From: Pseudobacteriovorax antillogorgiicola
GTDB taxonomy: Bacteria > Bdellovibrionota_B > Oligoflexia > Oligoflexales > Oligoflexaceae
Length of the DNA: 64,000 nt
Direction: 5' to 3'
Assembly: GCF_900177345.1 (NCBI RefSeq)
Contig: NZ_FWZT01000018.1
Span: 62,001-126,000 of the forward strand
A program made the position numbers and the translations under genes. The notes under the pieces were generated by a model, which saw nothing but the letters and a program-made list of their open reading frames with translations, had not been told where the DNA came from and did no database searches. Each line of letters starts with the position of its first letter. The stretch's first letter is position 1. Shown piece after piece: positions 42,275 to 49,364 of the stretch.

Positions 42275-45088
42275 TTACGCGGAGTCTGGTAGCTGCTTAG
42301 TATCGTCGCCACTACCCTTTGCGACCAAGCCGAGAGGTAGGTCGATGATGATCTTAAATGTGACAAACTCATCCCCGTCTTGATTGGAGTAGGTGATGGA
42401 GTCGTTGTAATCAATTTTGATGTTACCACCGACTTCTAGTAGAAAGCCCTTGATGGCATCCATGCCGACTCCACGGCCTGAAATATCAGTCACCTGCTTG
42501 GCGGTGGTCACACCTGGATGGAAAATATATTCGATTACTTCCCCGTGGGAAACGCTGTTCGGATCTTCGAGTAGGTGATCGTTCACAAGCTTCTGACGAA
42601 GTCGGGTTACGTTGATTCCTTGTCCATCGTCAAAATATGTGATCCGACAATGCTTATCATCCGCCTCTTCAAGCTTGACGATGATTTTACCTCGTTCGAT
42701 TTTTCCCTTTTCCCGCCGCACTTCATTGGGCTCGATACCATGATCGAGAGAGTTTCGGAATAGGTGGACGAAGATATTTCGAAGAAATTGTTCGCCTTTC
42801 TGTGAAGTAGTAAATCCGTAATCGTCAATTACGACTTCAGGTCTCTCTTTGCCTAACTTGATCGATATATCATCAAGTGAGTCGAGAACATCTGATAAGG
42901 ATTCATGAAAGCTCGAACCGTGGGGGCTAGTTATCAGAGATCTAATCTTTGACAATCCGGCTTCTAGGTCAGGGGTTAAGCTTAGAGCGCTCATGGACTC
43001 AATAACAGATAGAATCTCTTCTTGAGATGCGCTGGTGATCACGTTGTCATCGTTCCTACCGAGTACTTCATAGTTGATGTGTTGGTAGAAATCTAAAGTG
43101 TGGCGCAGTTGGTCGAGCATCTCGTCGATAATTTTTCGATCGTAGGAATCTTTTCCCTTGCGTACACGATCGAAGTACGATTCGATATGATGGGCCTCAG
43201 ACGAAATCTCTTTTAAACCTAGGATTCTAGCTGCACCTTTGATGGTATGCATATATCTAAAGAGTTTGTTGATATCATTCTCACCAGCGCTGGTTGCGGA
43301 TAGAATTTCACGGCAGTGAAGTTCCATGTCAAGAAAGTTACGGACAAAACCATTGAATTTGTCTTCGCGGATGTGCATGATTCGATCGATAGCATTCAAT
43401 CGTTTCTTCTGCTCTTCTGCAACATGCTCAAGTGCCTTGACTTCGGTGACATCTCGAACTGTTACGAGAAGCCTTTCCACACTGTCATCGTCTTCAATAG
43501 GAGACCAGTCCACTTCAAGAATTTTATCCTCCTTGCTGTCTTCTGATTGGAATCTTAGCTCCGAAACTAGATTATGAGCGTTTGCATCAAAGTTAATAGA
43601 ATCTTCTCCAATGCAGTTGCCGATAACAGTTCGAGCTTTATCCTGCTCGTCGAGATTTAAATTACTATTCTCAAAAAGAAGCTCTAGGCCGTCGGTATCT
43701 TTTATAGAAGAACGATTGAATATTTTGGATAAAAATTGAGAATAATCTGGAAGGATCTTGTGGTCTCGGCCAATCATGAAGATACCTTGTTGGATATTCT
43801 CCATAATAGACCTGATGTCTCGTGTTTTTTCCCGTACCTGCTCCTCAACATTGGCAAGACTTGCAGCCAACCTCTCTGAAAGGTCACGGACTTCCTTTTC
43901 CTTCTTATTGCGATAATAGTTAAAACGATCACCAAGTGCAAGGGACATAAGGATGGCTCCAGCAGCAACACCGAATGAATGGGCCCAACTTGTAATCCAA
44001 TTCACTGGTAGGATGCCTTGGTATTTCATAGCGAGGATGATACTGGCTACAAGAGTAAGAGCCCAAGCTAGGGTGTAGAAGTATGCCGGACGATAGCCTG
44101 AACGCAAGCTGAACACACCCATGTAGAGCATACTGAAACAGCTTGCAGCAACATTGAAGTTTGCGATCCGAGCGCCTAGTTCGAAGCTAAAAAACTGAAC
44201 ATTGATAATGTTAATAAACGCGAGCCAGCGAATGAAAGTTAAGAATTTAGTGATCTTCGGATATCGATCTCTGGTATTCAGGAACTCGATCGCAAAATAC
44301 ACTGCAAAAATTGTAGAGATTTCAGCGAAAACAAGAAATCCTTGGTTGGAGATCCAATGGTTAGGAAAGTCATTCATGAAGTAGACAACGCTTGAACCCT
44401 GAGCAGCCCAGTTGTGGAAGAGAAAGAACACCAGATGGAGGACGTAAAAGAGATAGACTTTTGAATTGAGAGTGACATAGAGGAATAAGTTATAAAGAGC
44501 TATTGCCATGACAACGCCATAGAGGTGACCTAGAAGATGACTATCACTGACTGCATGTTTGTTGAATTCGCTTTCATCCCAAAAAACTAGGGGAATCATA
44601 GTAGTTCCTGTCGATCGAACTCTAATGTAGTACTGGGTTTGACCAGGAGGGACATCGACAAGAAACGATGGGTAGCGATTGCTCACTTTTCTCGTGTTAT
44701 AAGGTACTTTATCACCGACCTTATCGCTGACAGTTTGTCCATATTCATTCAGGTAGTAAAGATCGACCCGGTCAATCGAAGCATAACGAAACTCAATAAT
44801 GACTTTCTTGTTAGTTTCCAAATTGTTACTTAGAGTAAAACGAGCCCAGATAGCGGTGGAAGTGAAGCCAAAATTGGGGATGCTTTTCTCTGAGGCTCGA
44901 AACTGCTTACGAATACCTGGGTTGTCCATGTCTTCAAAGCTTAGCGAACCGCTACCGTCTTCCATAATTTCGAGTTCCTCGCCAAAGAACTCGCCGGTAA
45001 GTGTTTTTGTAACGTCAATAGCTGCAAGTCCGGCACCAGCTGGCAACATAGTCGTCAGCACGAGGACGAAGCGAGTAACGAAGTGCAT
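42275..45088 (-). CDS. 7TMR-DISM sensor with CheA-like Hpt and ATPase domains
   Basis: 937 residues; GAGGT precedes the ATG. Signal peptide and a 7TMR-DISM extracellular beta domain to about residue 180, seven helices to about 390, a coiled coil, and a PAS-like segment (about 440-560; EVDWSPIEDDDSVERLLVTVRDVTE). Then an Hpt domain with MHTIKGAARILGLKEI (phospho-His about 612), and a CheA-type HATPase: HLFRNSLDHGIE, FDDGQGINV and SGRGVGMDAI. There is no DHp, no CheW-like domain and no receiver. Autophosphorylation would be on the Hpt, as in CheA. It has the same architecture as the broken copy at 15.7-18.5 kb and the partial one at the right edge. No receiver gene adjoins, so the response regulator is elsewhere. 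Confidence 0.9.
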   Translation of the reverse strand: MHFVTRFVLVLTTMLPAGAGLAAIDVTKTLTGEFFGEELEIMEDGSGSLSFEDMDNPGIRKQFRASEKSIPNFGFTSTAIWARFTLSNNLETNKKVIIEFRYASIDRVDLYYLNEYGQTVSDKVGDKVPYNTRKVSNRYPSFLVDVPPGQTQYYIRVRSTGTTMIPLVFWDESEFNKHAVSDSHLLGHLYGVVMAIALYNLFLYVTLNSKVYLFYVLHLVFFLFHNWAAQGSSVVYFMNDFPNHWISNQGFLVFAEISTIFAVYFAIEFLNTRDRYPKITKFLTFIRWLAFINIINVQFFSFELGARIANFNVAASCFSMLYMGVFSLRSGYRPAYFYTLAWALTLVASIILAMKYQGILPVNWITSWAHSFGVAAGAILMSLALGDRFNYYRNKKEKEVRDLSERLAASLANVEEQVREKTRDIRSIMENIQQGIFMIGRDHKILPDYSQFLSKIFNRSSIKDTDGLELLFENSNLNLDEQDKARTVIGNCIGEDSINFDANAHNLVSELRFQSEDSKEDKILEVDWSPIEDDDSVERLLVTVRDVTEVKALEHVAEEQKKRLNAIDRIMHIREDKFNGFVRNFLDMELHCREILSATSAGENDINKLFRYMHTIKGAARILGLKEISSEAHHIESYFDRVRKGKDSYDRKIIDEMLDQLRHTLDFYQHINYEVLGRNDDNVITSASQEEILSVIESMSALSLTPDLEAGLSKIRSLITSPHGSSFHESLSDVLDSLDDISIKLGKERPEVVIDDYGFTTSQKGEQFLRNIFVHLFRNSLDHGIEPNEVRREKGKIERGKIIVKLEEADDKHCRITYFDDGQGINVTRLRQKLVNDHLLEDPNSVSHGEVIEYIFHPGVTTAKQVTDISGRGVGMDAIKGFLLEVGGNIKIDYNDSITYSNQDGDEFVTFKIIIDLPLGLVAKGSGDDTKQLPDSA

Positions 45089-45331
45089 GGACTACCTCAA
45101 ACCGTTGTTCAATCACTTTCGTTATCGGTTGGGCTTGGAGAGATCTGCAACTTTCTATTGATCTTTTGGGCCAATACGGAGCCTACTACGCAGTGAAAAA
45201 ACAAGGTATATTTGCTATTTACCTCAGATTAACGGTATCTCTTGAGCTCTGCACTTTGGTTCCCTAGATTGTGAGTTTGAACAAGTTAGGCTATTCTTTT
45301 TTGTTATTTCGCTCGCAGTAGATCGTTCGAA

Positions 45332-45461
45332 CTAGTGCCTAGTCAAGTTAATTTCTCAGCTAGGCGACAAGGATCGAGCGAGGAGACAGTACGTGTTGGG
45401 TATGGTGACGAGCGAGTGACAAAATCAACAACGCCAAGGCTTCAAATCGACTAGGCACTGG
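45332..45461. repeat. 130-bp MITE-like element, copy 2
   Basis: Opposite orientation to the copy at 11864-11993, same length, about 89% identical by hand alignment. Left terminus CTAGTGCCTAGTC is identical; the right one reads GACTAGGCACTGG, one mismatch from perfect. It sits in the 400-base gap between the kinase gene start and a small membrane protein, away from coding sequence, and encodes nothing. Flanking bases do not show an obvious target duplication. Confidence 0.85.
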
Positions 45462-45486
45462 TTTCGTGAAATCGATGGCATAGCTC

Positions 45487-45888
45487 TCAAATCTTTTCTA
45501 ATCGAGCGATGTAGATAAGGTAGGCGAGAGAGTAGATACCACTAACGATCAGAGGTAGAGACGCAGTTTGGATGGCAGTATCCTGATTGATCATGTAGTG
45601 TATTGTAATCGTTGTGATGGTAGTGAGTCCATAAACAGTACCTGCAGTAAGAATGATTCTCGTTAGCTTACTTGCTATCCACCTACGATAGATCGTAAAG
45701 AAGAACTCACGAAGCACATTCCCACTAAGTGTTACTAAGAAAGATCGAAGAAACTCAGTCACTGCTGATAGCCAAGGGCTAGCTTCCTGGCGGTTGATCA
45801 CAAATGCCCAAACACTGTATAACAATGCCCCAGCCAATGCGAAGAAAACTTGTCTATAGCGTGCTTGCTGGATTCGTGATGTCATCAA
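45487..45888 (-). CDS. Small multi-pass membrane protein
   Basis: 133 residues with four hydrophobic helices (roughly residues 14-30, 45-58, 78-98 and 108-128), short loops, and a basic N-terminus. The number of helices recalls GtrA-like or other small integral proteins, but no signature is certain. It overlaps the preceding gene by four bases (ATGA), so the two are translated together. It may anchor or assist the neighbouring soluble protein. Confidence 0.6.
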   Translation of the reverse strand: MMTSRIQQARYRQVFFALAGALLYSVWAFVINRQEASPWLSAVTEFLRSFLVTLSGNVLREFFFTIYRRWIASKLTRIILTAGTVYGLTTITTITIHYMINQDTAIQTASLPLIVSGIYSLAYLIYIARLEKI

Positions 45889-46490
45889 TGTCTAGGTCCA
45901 CTAATCAATCGATAAATCAGGCCCACAATGATACCAGGAACATGCCTCCTTTGAAGCTTGAAAATCTTGGTTGAGTGACCCCGAAAGCGTTGTGATGGTT
46001 CTTGATATATCAATGGTAGATGAAGTCCATGGTAGATTCTACTAACTTTGTCGTTATGACAGACTGCGATAAGCACAGTCATTCGGAAGTTAAAGAAGCA
46101 CTTTATCAGTGCCAAGGCAAGGACGAACACTGGATCACAATTGCGACTCAATCGCCGGGATCGCCAGAAGCAACCGATTTCTCGGGGTTTCGAAGGGAGT
46201 TGGCTCAAGATCGCTGACCTTTTTTCGTGAGGCAGGCGTTCAAGAGAACGCGTATTAGGCAGTACAGCAATACCAGCAACAAGTCTTCCCCTGCGAAAAA
46301 TTCCTATTAGCTGTGCTTCTTCGGGGTTCTTTAGGGGCGTTACACCCCCCGCTAGCAGATATGCCTCGTTAAATAGGGGGGCTTGGTGAGCCTTGAGCGT
46401 TCTGGCAAAGCGAATAGGGTAGCGACGATTCATAAGTGTCAATCGGAATCGCGATCGTTTGCTTTGGAACCTTATAAAACTATTGTCCAT
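45885..46490 (-). CDS. Basic protein, possibly GNAT/FeeM-like acyltransferase
   Basis: 201 residues, very rich in Arg and Lys, with no signal peptide. The central part (AQLIGIFRRGRLVAGIAVLPNTRSLERLP, then VFVLALALIKCFFNF, then HNDKVSRIYHGLHLPLI) has the order of strands and helices of an acyltransferase of the GNAT/N-acyl amino acid synthase type, where a long-chain acyl group is joined to an amino acid. That is only a fold guess; catalytic residues are not certain. The start could be an ATG 19 codons inside (MNRRYPIRF). It is translationally coupled to the small membrane protein downstream. Confidence 0.55.
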   Translation of the reverse strand: MDNSFIRFQSKRSRFRLTLMNRRYPIRFARTLKAHQAPLFNEAYLLAGGVTPLKNPEEAQLIGIFRRGRLVAGIAVLPNTRSLERLPHEKRSAILSQLPSKPREIGCFWRSRRLSRNCDPVFVLALALIKCFFNFRMTVLIAVCHNDKVSRIYHGLHLPLIYQEPSQRFRGHSTKIFKLQRRHVPGIIVGLIYRLISGPRH

Positions 46491-46641
46491 AAATGAATTT
46501 TTCCATTATCGACAGCTTTATTTATATAGGAACAGAAAAACGAGATAACGGCTAAGACATATCGGGAAATGGAATGATTTAGTATAGCAAAAACGTTCAG
46601 CTATACCGATTATTAATGAATCTTAGTTCTGCAATCTTTTT

Positions 46642-46689
46642 TAGGGCTGGTCTCAGAACATCTTTATTAGTTTTTCAAGACCAGCCCTA
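46642..46689 (-). terminator. Large perfect hairpin between genes
   Basis: Perfect 12-base arms TAGGGCTGGTCT/AGACCAGCCCTA with a 24-base loop, about 50 bases after the stop of the barrel-protein gene in minus-strand sense. The tail is A-rich rather than T-rich, so it may work as a 3'-end stabiliser as well as a terminator. Confidence 0.55.
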
Positions 46690-46737
46690 GTGGTGAGTAG
46701 GAAATGTTAATACGAAATGAAACTGGCTGAAAATCGA

Positions 46738-47682
46738 CTAGATTCTAATGTTTAGGCGTGCCCCAGCTTCAAGTTCACGATAGGCCACATTGTTGCTCGT
46801 ATCAAAGGCACGATGAAAGCTAGCCACCAAGCCAACAGTCATGTAGCGCCTCAAAAGGTGATGGCTTGCAAGGAAAAATGAATATCTCTGCGCCGTATCG
46901 TTGGTCATAACACTCGAATCCTTGTGAGATTCGGATTGGTAGCGCATACCCAATTCAAAGCCGTGGGTTTGTTCAATACGGTAGTCACCAATCAGAGTCA
47001 TTGCAAAGGAGTCTTGTAAGTCATTATTATCAAGACCAAGGTTATCGTAGTAATCAAAAACTGCCCCAAAATCAAACTTTGAAGATAAGCTGGTCCTGGT
47101 ATGCAAACTTGTTTTACTGGCTTCTTCAATGTCTCCGAGTTCAACTTTGGCCTTATGGGCGAGCCCTACTTCAAAGTCAGGCTGGTAATATAGAATCCCT
47201 GCAGTATAGCTAGAAGCGCTTTGGGTTTCTTCTTCGCGGCTGGCGTCGATGTTGACAATTTCTCCGTCAAGGTTGGTGCTGAGCTTTAAATCAGGAAAGT
47301 AGCTTACGCGATCTCGCTGATGTTGACTTACTTTTAGGCCAAACACCACGCTATCTAAATTCACAGCAAACTGCCCCGAGAATCGATATTGGCTGATTCT
47401 CTCGAAGCGAGACTCGGAGCCATCGTCGACCGCATCGATTGAGAAGTAGGTGTTTTTCACACGATACTGTCCATAAGCTTCAGTTTTCGTTCCGTACTGC
47501 GAAACTCGTCTTTCCTCGCCGCCTAGGGATGCATCGCTGTAAACACTTTGGAGGGCAAGGTTGCTCAAGATTCGATACGACTGTGCAGGAGAGACATATT
47601 GTTGTGAAAAAGGGCGCAAGTCGTGAGCTTGAGCAGTAAATGCGACGCTACTTAGAAGGGTAGCGCTAAGGGTTTTGTACAT
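46738..47682 (-). CDS. Outer-membrane beta-barrel protein
   Basis: 314 residues. Signal peptide (MYKTLSATLLSSVAFTAQA), GGAG before the ATG. The mature part is a series of amphipathic strands of 8-10 residues with charged loops. The end reads YRELEAGARLNIRI, a weak terminal strand for the BAM complex. It contains no known domain. I estimate 12-14 strands; role unknown (a channel or adhesin-type barrel). Confidence 0.75.
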   Translation of the reverse strand: MYKTLSATLLSSVAFTAQAHDLRPFSQQYVSPAQSYRILSNLALQSVYSDASLGGEERRVSQYGTKTEAYGQYRVKNTYFSIDAVDDGSESRFERISQYRFSGQFAVNLDSVVFGLKVSQHQRDRVSYFPDLKLSTNLDGEIVNIDASREEETQSASSYTAGILYYQPDFEVGLAHKAKVELGDIEEASKTSLHTRTSLSSKFDFGAVFDYYDNLGLDNNDLQDSFAMTLIGDYRIEQTHGFELGMRYQSESHKDSSVMTNDTAQRYSFFLASHHLLRRYMTVGLVASFHRAFDTSNNVAYRELEAGARLNIRI

Positions 47683-47922
47683 GGTTTTCTCCAGATTGAG
47701 TTCACTACTACCAGAACGAACTAATAAAGGTGCTTATCCATTAAGATTCCATGAAGTTGCTGATTTCCGGACAAAAAAACGTTCCTTTATTAGGGAACTT
47801 ACCCTGATAGGGTAGACTTCATCTTCGTCTAAACCAAATATTAACAGAAAAAATATGTGACCTTCTTGGGGATAGACATTAGAACGAGTGTTATTGTCAT
47901 TTCAATTTTGGGAAGGAAGACT

Positions 47923-48873
47923 ATGAGGACGATTGCGCTTATAGCTGCCCTTACGGCAGCAGTTGCGATTCCAGTAGGGTTATCATTGGAGCAAGGGGCT
48001 AAGGAATCAACTATTTTACCCGAGAATTATGAGGCCCTGAATGGTGACGAAAAACTCAATAGACTCTGGCAAGATGGGATCATCGCCAGTGAATACAAAG
48101 CAGGGCTACCAACATTGAAGTCAGTCAGCCCGTTCAAACTTGCGTTTCATATGCTATCCAAAAAAATGGAAAGGCCGATGGATGAAGCCGAGGCGAGCTA
48201 TGATAAACCTATTCATAAGCATGGTGTTGTCGCCAAAGTAGCCTTTGTTGCCACACAAGATAGCCCTTATACAGGGCTTTTCGAGGGGGCTTCCCAGGGT
48301 CTCTTGCGCGTTTCCGTAACAGGTGATCCTGCATCGATGACCTTTGCACCTGGTATCGCACTTAAGTTTTTTCGTGATGGCATGGTATCACAGAATGTTA
48401 GCGCTCTGTACAAGCTCAGTGGCCAAGGTGAGAACCACAATTTCTTTGCTAACGAACTATCGAATGTAATTCCCCTAGAGTTTGATATTGCTTCTATCTT
48501 TTCATCTTTGGTGTTTAAGAGAGTTGCAAAGTATCCCACCCAAATTTCTGTGGATGGTTTCGCTGATTACGACGAGCATGGTGATCAAGTATTCGAACCT
48601 AGGCAGCCAAGGCAGCTGTATTTTAGCCCTGTGGAAGAAATGAGATTTGATGAAACTGCTCATGATTTTCGCCAGGACTTTATGGACATACCTTCAGGTA
48701 CGACCCTATATAGGGTCTATGCTAGTGAAGAAAAAGGCCTCGATACTTCAGAGATAGATTGGGAGAGAAGAAAGAAGGCTTTGTTTATTGGTACTATTGA
48801 AACAAGATCGCGTTTTATCGCGTCTGAATATGGGGATCGACGACTCTTTTTTAAGCATAACAGGATGCTCTAA
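47923..48873 (+). CDS. Exported catalase-like protein (possible fatty-acid hydroperoxide enzyme)
   Basis: 316 residues from ATG 47923 (GGAAGG upstream). N-terminal signal or anchor (MRTIALIAALTAAVAIPVGLSL). It follows the pattern of short catalase-related haem proteins: YDKPIHKHGVVAKVAFVA with His, YTGLFEGASQGLLRVSVTGDPAS, PGIALKFFRDGMVSQN, and the C-terminal ASEYGDRRLFFKHNRM. The classical R-x3-Y haem-ligand motif is not visible, so haem binding is not sure. Relatives include allene oxide synthase and hydroperoxide lyase-type catalase domains that act on fatty-acid hydroperoxides. It lies 491 bases before a cyclooxygenase/alpha-dioxygenase-like gene on the same strand, which makes such a role attractive. 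This is inference. Confidence 0.7.
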   Translation: MRTIALIAALTAAVAIPVGLSLEQGAKESTILPENYEALNGDEKLNRLWQDGIIASEYKAGLPTLKSVSPFKLAFHMLSKKMERPMDEAEASYDKPIHKHGVVAKVAFVATQDSPYTGLFEGASQGLLRVSVTGDPASMTFAPGIALKFFRDGMVSQNVSALYKLSGQGENHNFFANELSNVIPLEFDIASIFSSLVFKRVAKYPTQISVDGFADYDEHGDQVFEPRQPRQLYFSPVEEMRFDETAHDFRQDFMDIPSGTTLYRVYASEEKGLDTSEIDWERRKKALFIGTIETRSRFIASEYGDRRLFFKHNRML

Positions 48874-49364
48874 GCTATTGTGTACTGGGGGTTAATGAGT
48901 ACTGTCATCGACCTGAAAAAGATAGTTCCCCAGTACCGACAGATTTTTAGGCTAAGCAAAGACTCAGATGTGAAAAGAACATATAAAAAATACCACTTGA
49001 TTGTTGTTAGGCAAATAACGTCTTATCAAATGAATTCAAATCGATTCAAAATGTCATTTATCACTTCACGAAAGGGAAATGTCTGGTTTTAAGGTTGTGA
49101 TACTTACAAGGTAACTTTTTTTTCTATGCCTTGTCATTATTGTGAGCAAGCCGTTTATGAAGTATGAATCTTTTGTTAATCGACTCAAAGATCTTAACAA
49201 GCTCATTCAAGACTGTTATACCTTTTCCAACGCCCACTAAACTTCGTCATCACCACATTGCTAAGTTCCTATATGAAGAGTCTTTCCGGGGATAGAAGAC
49301 AGTTAGTCATTGGTGAAAGCGAAATCTTTGTGTCAGTTTTTAACAATTAAGGGAGATTAGTAGG
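48874..49364. other. Intergenic region with an inverted repeat
   Basis: 490 AT-rich bases. Inverted arms GTACTGGGG/CCCCAGTAC (48882-48890 with 48928-48936) follow the stop of the catalase-like gene and could mark the end of its transcript. A 70-codon open frame at 48880-49092 begins inside this hairpin and has no Shine-Dalgarno or recognisable family; I do not call it. The promoter of the dioxygenase-like gene should be near 49270-49360; no -35/-10 pair is clear. Confidence 0.4.

Noticed and set aside
48880-49092. 70-codon ORF after the catalase-like gene
   Set aside because: Begins within a hairpin, lacks a ribosome binding site, and shows AT-rich non-coding-like composition.
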